The position numbers were made by a program, and so were the translations under genes. 64,000 nt of DNA. It comes from Polytrichum commune (Eukaryota; Streptophyta; Polytrichopsida; Polytrichales; Polytrichaceae). Below are positions 34,140-45,927 of the stretch, one piece after another; the first letter of the stretch is position 1, and the number at the start of each line of letters is the position of its first letter. A model generated the notes under the pieces. It did not search any database, was not told the DNA's origin, and saw only the letters and a list, made by a program, of their open reading frames with translations. The DNA is taken from positions 38,285,081 to 38,349,080 of the forward strand of contig OX485809.1 in assembly GCA_950295325.1 (NCBI GenBank). The letters run 5' to 3'.

Positions 34140-34440
34140 CCATGGAATAAAACTGAATTTAAGGTTTGGAAAGTTGAAAGGCTTGTGGCACTGCAACGAA
34201 TGTAACATGCAAGTGTTTCAAAAAAGATAAATTTTTGTAGTAATGAAGTGCAATGGCCTCTATGAGATTGAGGTCAATACCCATTTGATGGTCCAATGGG
34301 AAGAAAGACTTGAGATTGCCTAGTTGTACATTCTGAAATAAGGAAGGAAGCCTATCTCTAATGAAGTTGCACATGCCTTGGATATCTCCAAGGCACAAGT
34401 AAGCATCCATTTTCTTTTAGGCTTGACCCAACATACTTGT
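34140..34440 (-). pseudogene. LINE reverse-transcriptase C-terminus, decayed copy 1
   Basis: The minus-strand translation includes IRDRLPSLFQNVQLG, LKSFFPLDHQMGIDLNLIEA and ALHYYKNLSFL. It aligns with the tail of the copies at 42870-43245 and 49470-49830, which also keep the Cys/His knuckle typical of LINE-type polyproteins. The Cys/His part is lost here. The following CACAAGCCTTTCAACTTTCC is the shared 3' untranslated end. Only the terminal part of the element survives, as with 5'-truncated LINEs. Confidence 0.6.
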
Positions 34441-34763
34441 AAACTTGTGAATTGAGCTTGAGCTTGAGCTTTGTGTGGTTGGACCTTCAAAGACCATGTA
34501 CCCCAACTAAATAGCTTGTAAAACTTCCACACCCCGTGTTTGACACTTTCAATGGGCTTGGAATTCGTGACATCTATGTAATCTCATCCATCATAGAATC
34601 CTCTACATGTAAAAGGCCGAATTATTCCAACCAAAGCATCCAAACTAATTCATTTCCATGATTGATTATTACAAGCAAATCATCTATAGAATAAAACCAT
34701 CTTGACTGATTGATTTTTGGCTAACCACACTTTCTTTGAAGGGTGAATCAGAAATCCACAGTA

Positions 34764-35404
34764 TCGTAGACATGCTACTAACCGTGCAGCACCACTTACC
34801 GTGCATGTCACGATACTCCACCATGCCACTTACCGTGCACTTATAATCTCGGCCGTCAAATTATATCACATGCAATCTCAACCGTCCGATGTCTCTCAAA
34901 CTCAATCATGACCGCGCCAATGACCTAAAACATCACTGTCAACTCACACTCATCATGGAGTTTCCTTCAGTCGAATCACATAGCAAGGTGTAGATGTAGC
35001 AATTTGATGAAGATGAAAAGAGCAGACCTTGCCATGGCCAAAAAAGAAGCAAAAATTTCAACAACAACTTGAGAAGAAAATGGCTACACAAGTCAAAAGG
35101 ACAATATCAAAACCTCATCAATTTCCTATGCCTACAAGGAAGAGGGCAACATTTGTAGCTCCTTTAGTGAAACCTAACATGCACGGTTAGTGAATGGCAC
35201 ATTGATCACACATTGATGCATATAGTTGTGAACTTGATTGTAGAAAGGTTACAACTTTTCAAATACAATTGTCATTTCATTTTACCACAATACTCTCATC
35301 TCATTTACTAATTACAAATTTTTTTTTTAAAAAAAAAAGGTTTAACCCACCTTGTGGAAAACCATTTGAAACCCAAATATGCACGGTTAGTAGCATGTCT
35401 ACGA
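34764..35404. mobile_element. TIR element, TCGTAGACATGCTACTAACC ends, TA-flanked
   Basis: Both ends read TCGTAGACATGCTACTAACC then GTGCA inward, 25 bp perfect, and are flanked by TA (34762-34763 and 35405-35406). Inside the left end the word TACCGTGCA or TAACCGTGCA occurs three times, and once more near 35180 inverted, like subterminal transposase-binding repeats. The 641-bp interior is non-coding. Ends and TA target fit a Tc1/mariner-like element. Confidence 0.8.
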
Positions 35405-35538
35405 TAGCAGGGATTCAAAGACATATTTGGTGTAGTTACAGACTCTGCACTCAAGTGGCTAGGGATTTGCGGTGTCTACACATTAAACTTGGTAAGGTAA
35501 AAAATTGACAAATTATGCTACAAATGATTTGACAATTC

Positions 35539-35574
35539 TTCTTCTTCTTCTTCTTCTTCTTCTTCTCCTTCTTT
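35539..35574. repeat. (CTT)n microsatellite
   Basis: About eleven CTT units with one interruption. Confidence 0.9.
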
Positions 35575-36078
35575 TAAGATTCATAAAGATCTATTGTGGG
35601 GGTTCGAAGGTTTATTCAAACTAATTTATCATGATCATCAGTTATATTATCTCCAAAGCTACAATCAAGTATGTCAACACATGCTCGTTCATGTTGTCAT
35701 GGGATCAATGTATGGCGTTCACCTCAAGTCATGTGGAGTATATAACTCTCCCACTTCTAAACTTTGTAAAATTGGTAATGTGTTCATGTTATAGTGTTAT
35801 ATTGTAATAGTATTTCAATGTTCTAATGGTACATTATAGTAATTGTGTTTTCTTTTTCTTTTTCTTTTTCTGATGTGCTACTAAAGGTTATTGATAATAA
35901 ATAACAAGGTGAGAATGATTTTTGATGTTCCTAGAAGAGTTACGTTGTGGGGGATTATCAAAATCCACTACTAACATGCTTTTATAGCTTAAAGAGGTCC
36001 CTTTGGTTACCTCAAGAATGGATGGTTACATGATCGTAATTAGTGGGTTGATACCCAAGGTGACCGTTATGCTCCTTT

Positions 36079-36103
36079 CAAGGGGTTTAGGGTTTAGGGT
36101 TTG
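36079..36103. repeat. Short interstitial telomere-like tract
   Basis: GGGGTTTAGGGTTTAGGGTT: about three TTTAGGG units, the plant telomere motif. Too short to mean a fusion; such tracts are common near plant promoters and repeats. Confidence 0.6.
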
Positions 36104-36399
36104 TTGTGGCAATGCATAAGAGATCACCATAGAGACCACCATAGTGAACTCTACTTGAGAGAGGTTTCATGCAGTCCACTTTGGCACACTATTGTAGGAG
36201 CTAGGTGAAATGGACCCATCAAAATAATTCTTCATAAATATGCACTAATATAGACATATCCAACTATAAGCCTACTTGGAACCAACACCATGTACTAGTG
36301 TTATACATTTGAAGCCCCCAAATGCAAGATTGGGGGTGCATATATAGTGTGGTTTTGAGTTCAATGTCGGGGTTGTACTTATGTTCATGAGGTGGAGAA

Positions 36400-36720
36400 A
36401 ACTAAGGTATGAAGCTGTTACTTGATGACTTTTTTGATTGGACACCTGTATTCAATTGGTGTGTGGTTAGGTGAGGATCAAAGAACAAACACGGTTCAAA
36501 CACATGTTTAAATAATATTGGATTACGTCTACAGGTTTTAATAACTACTCCCACTCAATAATGAACATAATTGGGAGGACCTATATATTAAGGCAAGGAT
36601 TCGACAAACATGCACTTCCGATAACCAAAAGCTAATTTTTGGGAGGTCCGACAATCAATCCAGTTTTGGCTGATGCTTCGTCATAAATCTAATCAATAGA
36701 AGTTGGAGAATGTCTATATA
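36400..36720 (+). repeat. Dispersed repeat family A
   Basis: CTCAATAATGAACATAATTG, GGAGGACCTATATATTAAGG, ACATGCACTTCCGATAACCA and TAGAAGTTGGAGAATG follow the family order. Somewhat rearranged at its 3' end. Confidence 0.6.
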
Positions 36721-37035
36721 CAATGGAGCTTGTGGTGGTGGTGGGATGGACACATGTCCAACTAGCTTTTTTTTCTTTTAAAAAAAAAATTTACATTGCC
36801 AACAATTCTTCCCCACAACAAACATGTGACAAAAGAAAGAGGAGGCAAACGTGGAAAGTTAGGGGGGTTACAAGTGCAAAAGGTGGGGATGGTTAGGGAA
36901 ACCAAAAGGAGTTCGTGGACATAAAGATAAGGTGGTGACATGGCATGGGCAATAAAACAAAGTAATATGGAATTCTTAAAAAGTGGAGAAATTTCATTTT
37001 TCTTCTTATTGTAAGCACTCCAAGGTGGCATGGTG

Positions 37036-37090
37036 ACGGGTCATGGGAGCTTGTGAGCATGGGCATGGGCATGGACATGGACATGGGCGT
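37036..37090. repeat. Hexanucleotide minisatellite (CATGGG/CATGGA)
   Basis: About seven ATGGGC or ATGGAC units in a row. Confidence 0.75.
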
Positions 37091-37959
37091 ACATGCACAT
37101 GATTGCATGGTTGCATGGGATTAGGTTCTTCCAATATATTGATTCATATGCATGGGTGCAATGGGATGGGATGGCACATATCCAAGATAGTGAAAACAAG
37201 CCGAATGACACCCACATACATTACCTTAGTGTTGCAAACAAACATATGATAGATGGATGTGATGGCTTTATAGGAAGGCAAGGACGAAGCTATGTAATTC
37301 ATTTGCTCCTGTAATGCTTAAAATCATAGATTCTTTGCTCCTCCAACCAAAGCTTCATGTATGTACTCCCCAACGGTTCATGAAATCTACATTAAATAGT
37401 CTTATTGGTGTGGGAATTAAATGTGGGTCACACTAATTTTCTAGTCAAGGTGGCATTAAAGTGGGTCCAACACCCTAGGTTTTATTCTAATACCTTGACC
37501 ACACCTACTAGTGGGCACAACCAGTAGACGGCTCTGACAAATATGGGGAGCTTTTCATTTTCTTTTAGCTAGTGAATGGTTGAAACTCAACTACGTTACA
37601 TGCAGTCGTTGGCTAAAAGCAACGGAAAAGTCTCTCATATTGGTGGGAGTTGTCCACTAGATGTGCCCACCAATAGGTGTGAAGAGGTATGTCTTCATGA
37701 AGACTTCCAACCAACACATTGAATATTAGTCAAAGGACTAAAGTAGTACAAAATAGAGTAACCATCAACATTAATTATTTATGAAAATAATTAAAGGGGC
37801 CCACACGAATATGTTATTAGAAATTTAGCATGGGTTGAAATTCAATGTTGCTACATTATTTCTCATTATAAGAAATTCACATGGACTCTAAAAAATTACT
37901 GTGGCCCACAATAAGGGGAATATGTAGTGTAGTGTGCTCAATGCTTGTAGTTAGATGCT

Positions 37960-38160
37960 AAGGATCACTTTACACCATGGCCAAAGGCCAATACCACAAA
38001 AGTGTAAGACCCTTTGTAACTTGTCCAAAGGCGGTGCTATGGAAAATTGCATTTAAGTTAAGTGTAGTCATGGGCCTTCAAATGTAGTGTCAAAACATAC
38101 ACAATTGGGCTCTTGACCAATTGTTGTTCATTTTCATTTTCATTTACATGGATATTTCTA
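37960..38160. repeat. Fragment related to the element at 765-1267
   Basis: CACTTTACACCATGGCC starts it. AAGTGTAGT, GGGCCTTCAAATGTAGTGTC and TTGACCAA...TTCATTTTCATTTACATGG follow in the same order as 815-955. The right terminus is missing. Confidence 0.5.
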
Positions 38161-38256
38161 TACAACAGGTTGTAATGACTCAATGATTGTAAGATTTTGA
38201 AGTGTCATGATAGTGAGGAGAATCCAATGTACTTATCATGAGCACAATAAATAAAT

Positions 38257-38283
38257 ATGTGTGTGTGTGTGTGTGTGTGTGTG
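38257..38283. repeat. (GT)n microsatellite
   Basis: About thirteen GT units. A second GT tract lies at 41193-41218. Confidence 0.9.
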
Positions 38284-38679
38284 GTTTCTTGGCATAATTG
38301 AAGCACAATCCTTTTGTATTTACATGTCAAATGTATCGCCAAGTTCATGGTTAATGAGAAAATTAAAGACTATTGTGATAAATTTGCAAATTCTTAAGTG
38401 ACATAGGACAATTCTTCAATGATGTAGGTCAAATAGGAAAGACATGTACGCTTGTAGAGAAAACTTTAACTGACAAGGACTTTGAGGATTAAAAGTTGGT
38501 ACAATTTGCTTAGGATCCAAATGTGTCCATGTAGCTTAGCATAGCAATGTTTATTCAACTTATATATTGTTTTGTTTAAGTAAGGTACGTTTACCCAAAA
38601 GCCATCACTATGTACCACACTAATTAGGGTGATATGTAGTTATTACATGACATTACTTAGCTCTTTGGTTGCATTTCTT

Positions 38680-38790
38680 GGGACCATATGTCGGGCGAGC
38701 ATACTTCTCTTTTAATTTCAATATTCATCATTTATGGGGAGCACACATGTTATGAATTGTAGAGTTTCCAAAAAGAAATATTAATTTATC
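38680..38790 (+). repeat. Dispersed repeat shared with 32295-32400
   Basis: See the partner entry at 32295; the shared words are in the same order and strand. The rest of 38300-39010 shows no gene. Confidence 0.55.
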
Positions 38791-39011
38791 AAAGTTTTTT
38801 TAAAATCACAACCTCTATCTTTGGAAGGAGGCCATCATCTAATTACTTAGTAATGTTATGTGTAGTACTAGAATAAAGATAGGATTATGTTCCATTTTTA
38901 GAAATAAATAAAAATAATATTATGACATAAATTTTCAAGTAATACAATAACTATGACCTGAATAAATTTCTCTTATGGAGGGTGAAAAGTATTGTGTGCA
39001 ATTGGATCTAA

Positions 39012-39232
39012 ACTGATATGCGCAATTAGGTTGCCTTTGTGAATATGTTGGCTCTTTATGCATACAAATTACACTTACTCAAAATTAGATTGCAAAATCT
39101 TGTAACTTTTTTCATTCATCTGTATAGCAACCACATTTAAACTTAAAATCATGTGCTTTGCTACTATGGTAAATTAAAAAAACAAAATGGACAGTTGATA
39201 TATTAGCATGGGGCAACCTAATTGCAGATACC
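39012..39232. mobile_element. Short TIR element M3
   Basis: Left TATGCGCAATTAGGTTGCC and right GGCAACCTAATTGCAGATA are inverted repeats. 221 bp, AT-rich, non-coding. It is related to 22345-22560; a further end-like fragment is at 29620-29660. Confidence 0.6.
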
Positions 39233-39744
39233 AATGTAGAAATTACTTAGAGTTGAAAATACTTGTGAGCATAATTGAGGAATCACCGCCAAAACACAAC
39301 GTTTTTCTCAAATATGCAATCATGGCATCTTGTGTTTGCAAGCCGCTGGGAATTGTTGCATATAAGCATACCTCTAGAGTATTCATTTGTGTTGGAATCA
39401 TGTCCACTATAAGTTTATTGTTGACTTGTCTCACATGCTTCTCATTAGACTAAGTTGAGCTCTTTGTAGTCAAATTTTTAGCATCAATCAGACTAAGAAT
39501 AACAATTTCTAGCCTAGTTAGCCTTGCCCACCCATCCTAGAACGACAAGTTAAAAAAATTGTCCTTATTTAATTTAATCCCTTTTGTCATAGCCCAACAA
39601 TACACTCTTAGCATGCAAACTTGAGAAAACTAATGTGACAAGTTTGTGGTTACGCTCCCAAACTCACCATTTAGGTGACACACATGTAGTTTGGCCTCCC
39701 ATTTGACCCCAAGATCTTAAAGGTGACTCTAGTGTCTCCCATAC

Positions 39745-40270
39745 AATGAAGGGGGAGAACCGGCTGCTAGTTATAAATTAACCTGTTGAGTCTGAGAAAT
39801 AACTACACCAAATATGATATTTAGTGTTTGATTAGATTTAGTGCTTTACCACCCTACTCTGCTCAACATTAATTTTCAATTCTTTGATAATTAGTGTTAG
39901 ACATAAATGCGCCGCCGCCGCTTTCCTTGTTGCCACCTCTTTCCTACTAAACACTAAATTCGTGCATGTAACTTTCACATATTACCATAGATGATATTTA
40001 GTGTTTGAGTTTACATTTAATGTTACTTACTTTCATAGGGTTAGTGATATTTAGTGTAGTGTTCGTATTTAGTGTATTTAACACTAAATATCATATTTTG
40101 TGTAGTTGAAGTTCAAAGACTCCCGAAAAATAACTGATCATTTTAGAGAAATCTATGGAATATACCTGTAATTATTAAAAAAAGTGAGAACATCAGAACA
40201 TCTAAGTGGTTGGACTTGGAAGCATTAGGGCTTTGATCAATTATGCCCAAAAAACTCCCCGGACACTGAT
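39745..40270 (+). repeat. Local repeat family R, copy 4, split by an insertion
   Basis: It starts GAGAACCGGCTGCTAGTTAT, is interrupted after GTCTGAGAAATAAC by the TIR element at 39802-40106, and resumes TTGAAGTTCAAAGACTCC, then GGTTGGACTTGGAAGCATTA. The uninterrupted form is 16735-16900. Confidence 0.7.
39802..40106. mobile_element. TIR element, ACTACACCAAATATGAT ends
   Basis: Left ACTACACCAAATATGATATT and right, read inward, ACTACACAAAATATGATATT are inverted repeats continuing to TAGTGTT. 305 bp; the interior carries many ATTTAGTGTT words in both directions. It is inserted in family R copy 4. The target duplication is unclear because the empty site AAATAACCGATTGAAG differs by a few bases. 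Confidence 0.75.
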
Positions 40271-40424
40271 TCATATTTTATATATCTAGGCCTCCCTAGA
40301 ATTTATAGAATGCACATCTAGAGTACATGTGTCGTCATCAAAATGGATCCATTATTTTGTGTCAGGCTCAAAAGCGTCAAACCTTTTAATACTGGCCTAT
40401 TTCACTAAACAAATGTGTGCTACA

Positions 40425-40830
40425 TACACTGATTGTCCCAATTAGTGCGTGTGGTAATCTCAAAACACACACTATTTTGTCAAGTCTCAAACTTAATGAA
40501 AGCTGAATTGATTTGTAAAGTGATACTAAATCCATAAACATATGCTCATTTACCATACATTCAAGAAAAATTAGTACGTGCTCTGAAGATGGTTGTAGAG
40601 TGATAAAAAAAACTTTTATGCAAACACATGCTTGTCAATGAATAGCGCGAGTACTTTCAGTGAATGATGATTCTATGGATAGTGTTTTCAATGAATAGTG
40701 TCAAGATGAACAATACTTCCTAGATCTTTTGGTGACACTAGTTTCATAGGGTAAAGAAATTTAGTAACACCTTCACAAATTTCCCACACGCACTATTAGA
40801 CCTCCCTCGCTAATTAGTATAATAACACCA
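40425..40830 (+). repeat. Dispersed repeat family E, near full length
   Basis: TACACTGATTGTCCCAATTA and AAAACACACACTATTTTGTC open it; CAATACTTCCTAGATCTTTT and TTTCCCACACGCACTATTAG close it. The opening words resemble the ends of MITE M1, so family E may be a larger relative of M1. Confidence 0.55.
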
Positions 40831-42354
40831 AATGCCCATTGAAAACTTGTTATGTATGAAGGCTATAAGGCTCAAAGTATAACAATTTTGAAGTAAAGTT
40901 GTTGATCAAAAGATCACAGCCATACATGTGGTGTCCTCAAATGACTTGGAGAAATCCATGTAAGCATTAATAGTTCAAATTGTAATATATGATTATTTAA
41001 ACATGAAGATTGCATAGATTTGGGTTGCAGTTTTGAGTTGTAATCCATGATGTGCCAGGAGGTAAGGATACCAACATTTAAAAAAGTAAAAAATGCATGA
41101 TAGGGATAGAACTGCTATATGCATGAGAATTTATTCTCATTCAAAGCATTTTTGGGTGAAATTTTTAATGTCATATACAAAACGACAATCAAGGTGTGTG
41201 TGTGTGTGTGTGTGTGTCAAATTCTTATTACATGTCTTACGTATGCCGATTGCACACGGATTGTAAAATGTTAATACTTCAAAAATTAATTGATCCAAAC
41301 TAAAAACTAACATAACGAGATTCTTATGAAAATGATCCAAAAAACAATCACAAAAAGCTGTGGATGCCATCTGATGCCCCTCAAATGATGTCATTTACAT
41401 CCTTGTTCATCATTCTAAATGCTCTTGTTTGGACATAAAAGTCCTCATAAACTTTAAGAATTTAACTCCCAAGCATTTGAGAGATCCTATCCGGACCTTG
41501 ACACCCACATATGTCGTCACAAACATGTACTCGAGCTACCTACCTACTTTCAAAATGAACAAATTATGTCAAAAGAAAATCTATATGAAATTGAACTCAT
41601 TCAACAAGCACACTCTTCAAAATTGTTTGACACTTTAATGTCATTAAAGACACAAGTTCAAATACACAATCTCATGTCCTTGAATACAAATCATATGCTT
41701 AGGGTATTGACCATCAAAGTCACAAAGTAATATAGTTTTGATGCCACTGTCACTAAAGATGCTGAAGTGCTCAATAAGGTTGCAAATTCATGATTCTAAA
41801 AAACACGGATTTTAAAACTTGGTGTGAGGACGTGTGTAGAAAGTGTGTATAAAAGTTGTACATTGAGCTCTTAGACTTTCTTCACAGGGCTGGGCTACTA
41901 AATAACTGCTTGAGTGAGTACCTTACATAATTGAAGCATGGTTGTGGAGAAGGAACACCGTCGTGGGCGTTAATATAAGTTCCTGAGGGCGCCGCCAAAC
42001 CAGCCTTTGTCCCAGTTTTTGTTTTGGTTTGGTGTTTTTGTCGTATTTGTAACTAAAAGCACCTCTGCCTGCAACTAAGCCAACACCAAATGGTCTGATC
42101 AACTGCAGCAATGACACACCTGAAGTGTCCATGAGGTTAGAGTAGTCCCCCACGCTCAGATGTTCTTTGTCGCCTACTTATTAAGAGACTTGTGGACCAA
42201 TCCCTAAATAAGTAACCGACGTGAACTTGAGCCCGTTGGTCCTACCCTGTTCGAGAAGCCTCTTGGTGCAGAGTGGGGTTTATTGTCTGCCTTGCGGTGG
42301 GTGGGTTCTTGGCTTTCTACCTGCCTATCTAGTTTATCCTGTCAAGTAGAGAGA
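40831..42354. other. Non-coding stretch
   Basis: It holds a (GT)n tract at 41193-41218. No gene, TIR pair or domain recognised; frames of 69-85 codons here have no coding character. Confidence 0.4.
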
Positions 42355-42360
42355 AGATGT

Positions 42361-42425
42361 CACAGTGGGGATCGAACCGCGAACCACTTCATTCGTAAAT
42401 GAGTACCTCTCCACTATCACTTGGT
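42361..42425 (-). repeat. tRNA-like sequence, possible SINE head
   Basis: On the minus strand GATAGTGGAGAGGTACTCAT resembles an A-box region, CATT-TACG-AATG an anticodon-like hairpin, and GCGGTTCGATCCCCAC a B box and T arm. Acceptor pairing is weak. A tRNA-derived SINE is more likely than a working tRNA. Another B-box-like word (GGGTTCAATCC) lies at about 42508 on the plus strand. Confidence 0.45.
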
Positions 42426-42869
42426 AGTTTAGGGTCACCTCGGGCTGGATCGATCCCTACATTAGTGTTATTTGTAGAGTCCCTCAAAGAAGAGGGACAA
42501 AAACCGTGGGTTCAATCCTTCTTTCGGAAAACTTTTTCTGAAGAGCTCATTAGTTCGTCGTGTATCGGAGCCTGTTTTGAATGTTGGGTGATTTTGTGGG
42601 GATTTTTCCTTTCCACCTCTCAAATTTTGAGATAATTTTAGGATCTAAAATAAGGTATGTATGTGGAACTCGCTATCCTAAATCTCGGATTGGCCTATGT
42701 TGGGCTAGCTTGGCCCACCCATCTTGGTAGGACAAGTTAGAAAGTTGGTTTTACTAGCCCGACATCACTCTTTGTGTATGATAAATTAAGCATTCAAAAA
42801 ACTTTGATAAATATGTGTTAGTTCTCATAAACTTAGGGTTTGGGACTAAACTCATGGTTTCACCTGCTT

Positions 42870-43245
42870 TAGTTTATGTATTACTCAATTGAAATGAAAT
42901 AGAATTCAAAGTTTGGGAAGTCAAAAGGCTTGTGGGACTAGAAGTACTTCTAGATGGTGCCAAAAATAATGACTTTCTAGAGTAACGGAGTGCACTGGTC
43001 TCCCTGAGATATAGGCTAATATGATCTTGATAGCTCAATTGGAAGAAAGACTTGAGAGTCTCTAGTACTAGGTTATGGAATAGGGTAGGCACTCTATCTC
43101 GAATGGAGTTAGAAAGGGGCTAGTACAAAGTGTGCCTCATTTTTAGCTACATTGTGAGAGAAAAAAATGGCATAATCTACAATATCTAGGGATAGGATAG
43201 TTGGCCAACAACCAATGTCAATGGCACGTCTATGATGTGAGGTGC
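42870..43245 (-). pseudogene. LINE reverse-transcriptase C-terminus, decayed copy 2
   Basis: Read on the minus strand in two frames: TIPIPRYCRLCHFF, then NVAKNEAHFVLAPF with broken frame, then PTLFHNLVLETLKSFFQLSY and LRETSALRYSRKSLF. This matches copy 3 residue by residue, with the zinc-knuckle-like Cys/His lost or shifted. The downstream CACAAGCCTTTTGACTTCCC is the shared 3' end. Internal stops and frameshifts make it a pseudogene. Confidence 0.7.
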
Positions 43246-44154
43246 ATTAGAGTTATCAAATATTTGGACATAGAAAAGTTCCTAAGTATCATAGGTAGTT
43301 CTATTTATTTGTTTTTTTGATAAATTGTTTTTAGATAAAAGGTCATACAACCAACACAATACTTGAAGGCATTATTATTATTGTGTTGCTTGTCTCTCCT
43401 GTTTTACTACCTGTTAATAAACACATGCTCAAGGGGGTTTTCCTTCCTATTCTTGGCCTCGCCCAAGTTTACTATGGAGCTTGGATTTTTTTCCCTTGGG
43501 AATATGTAAATTAAGCTTGGAAACTTCTTGGGAGGCAGCTAAGTTAGTAGGTTTGGCATGTCTATATCTAAAGCATTTGGTGGACTATACTTTTTTGGCT
43601 AACACACCAAAGAGAAGATGCACCCCAAAACATTGGATGATTGCTCCATTCTTTTTAAAGGGGAGGTTTATTTATCCATGGAATCATTACAAATGATCAA
43701 CTTCTTATTCGATTTAGCATGGCATTAATTGTAATGAAATTTGACATTTGACATGTAAATACTTGGGCCAAGGGCTCATTGTTACACACTCTTCACTACA
43801 TGCCTAATTTTCACTCCTTATATGACAAATTTTGGGTGGAGGGATTAAAGAAAGAATTGAACATTGACATGTTTTCGCCTACATGAACATTAGCCCATGA
43901 ACCATGTCATGGTCAAGATTCCCCTTTTTACATGAAAAGCTTAATGCTTAAGCCTACCTTTTGGTCGGCATGTTCCAGAGTTCTTATTTGTAGATGTTAT
44001 GAGGTAATGAATAAGTGTACATGACAAAGTAATACGATGGGAAGACAATAAATTGACTAAGTACTAACCTTACCACTCCAACGTGTGGAAATTCAAGTAA
44101 ATATGAAAAGCTTGGTGTCTTGAGTCATTGCAATTTGATTGCCCTTTATAAATC
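43246..44154. other. Non-coding stretch
   Basis: No gene or TIR pair found. A 71-codon frame at 43481-43696 includes WNHYK at its end but no domain is recognised; weak similarity to copia-type polyprotein tails is possible but not supportable. Confidence 0.35.
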
Positions 44155-44612
44155 ATGGCTACTTTACACTAGAGCTTGAGGGCCCTTGACCCGGGAAATA
44201 CATATTTTGTGATTGGTCAAGCAGCTTGAGACAATCCAAGTTCACTTTACACTTGACCTTGAAAGTCTTTCAGGACAAAAGAGAGTTGCATGGGCGAAAA
44301 TTCTACATGGCATCCTACATGGCAACAAGTGGATAGCGTTTCATGACCTAACGTAAAACTAGAAGTTGTGATAATCAATTTAATCACTATCGGTCTCTTA
44401 GAAATATTACGTTACGATGGTGGGGACCTAAACCCAAACACATGTTATGGTCCCTCAACATGGTCCACTTTCACTTGACACTTAGCTACGAGGACCCATC
44501 AATTGCGAAAGTGGATTTCTATTTCCCATGGTACGGCCTTTGGAAGATTTTGAAGGGCCCTTAGATTTTTCATAGTCACGGCTCTCGGTCTGTGTGTAAA
44601 GTGGCCTTAGCA
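44155..44612. mobile_element. TIR element related to 765-1267
   Basis: The right end read inward is GGCCACTTTACACACAGACC then GAGAGCCGTGACTATG, matching the right end of the 765-1267 element. The left end GGCTACTTTACACTAGAGC is more diverged. About 455 bp, non-coding. The right flank is TTA. Confidence 0.6.
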
Positions 44613-44940
44613 CAGTCCGGGGAGTTCTGTAGAGAAACCGGCTAATTGCCGAGGTTTCTGGAGGTGGCTCGGATTTTACAAATTTTACCCGGAAGTGGCG
44701 TAAAGAGTGCAAAATTTATTGGTTGATAGCCCCCATTTCCTAATGTGTTTAGGCAATTAGCCGGCAATTTTTTTTCATTTATGCAATTTCCGGAAGGTCT
44801 AAAGTGTGGCTGGTTTTATATTTTGGTGGTGGATGTGTCATGATCATTTATTCAATTTTTTTTGAATTAATGTGGATTAATTCAATGTGGGCATTCACTC
44901 TCCATTTATTGTCATCTAAATAGTATCCTTAGCAGGATTT

Positions 44941-44990
44941 GAACCTGGCAAAGCCCCTACCATATTAGGGCTAAGGATTTAGCCTTCGAA
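44941..44990 (-). repeat. Truncated tRNA-like sequence
   Basis: On the minus strand CCTTAGC opens and GCTAAGG closes a perfect 7-bp stem around an A-box-like CTAATATGGTAGGGG and a B-box-like AGGTTCAAATCCT. At about 50 nt it lacks an anticodon arm, so it cannot be a normal tRNA; a SINE head or decayed tRNA gene is likelier. Confidence 0.45.
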
Positions 44991-45049
44991 AAATACAAGC
45001 ACCACAAAAGGGTCCAAGTATTATTCGGAGGCTAGTTAGTATTGAAAAG

Positions 45050-45439
45050 TCACGAGATTTGCGTACCATTGACGTTAGTATCAATTGCCCCAAACGAACA
45101 AGGCACATCACTCATACTCACTGTATTAGGAGAATTCAAATAAGAAGAAGGATTAGCATACAAAAAACGGTATTTACTGTCTTTCTTCCAAAGTGGGATA
45201 GCATCACAAATTATGTCATCTACCTCTTCATATGGCCCTTCTAAGGCAATTCGCAGCATTGCATCGAGATTCCTACTACCCAACCTATTTCTAACTTTGG
45301 TCTTGATCAAATTTTGCACACTGAAAGCACGCTCACATGTCGCAGTAGAAACACATTGCACATGAGCTAACTCTGCAAGAATAAGGAGGTTGGGGTACCG
45401 TGCTTGCAAAGCATGATTCCAAGTTATCATGATCTCCAA
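45050..45439 (-). pseudogene. hAT transposase C-terminal dimerisation fragment
   Basis: The 130-residue frame holds the conserved hAT C-terminal dimerisation region: CVSTATCERAFSVQNLIKTK then VRNRLGSRNLDAMLRIALEG, followed by an acidic stretch and IPLWKKDSKYRF. STATCERAFS and the NRL core are hallmark motifs of plant hAT and related ZNF862-like transposase proteins. The catalytic core and BED finger are absent; the sequence upstream (45440-45480) holds no continuing frame. It is the 3' remnant of an autonomous element. No ends could be assigned, though CGGCAATT/AATTGCCG words nearby (44650-44770 and 45510-45660) may be terminal relics. Confidence 0.85.
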
Positions 45440-45927
45440 CTATGCATAGTATTGAAAACCTTACCTAAAATATATATATTTGGTCGGCTGCCCGCCGTGA
45501 ACATAATTTCTCAATCGGCAATTTGCCGTGGATACTCTAGGGCAGCTTGCCGAAATGCCGGCATTTTATTTTTCTAATCGGCCCATTTCCGTAAACCTTC
45601 ATTTTCTTCCGGAACCCCTTCCTAAACTTTCCAATTGCATTCGGAAATTCTCAAAATCAACCGGCTAGCTCGTAACTAACTGCCGGCACTACCCGTTCAT
45701 TGGGCCTTAGTGGTGAAGTTGAGATGCAATTATTATTAAACCGGTTCCAAGTATGAATGGCAAGCAAATTCGGCAGCGCTTGGGAGCTCAGCTGCTTGCT
45801 ACAAAGTAAGAACTCTTGATGCTTTTTCTCAGGCCCAGTCAAGCTGATTGAAATTGATGTCAACAAAACATCAATGTTGATGTGGACTTCTAGTGGACAA
45901 GGTAAAGGACTGGACACGAGAAAGCTA

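Noticed and set aside
36079-36103. Telomere or chromosome-fusion site
   Set aside because: Only about three TTTAGGG units; far too short.
43481-43696. copia-type polyprotein fragment
   Set aside because: No RT, integrase or protease motif could be found.
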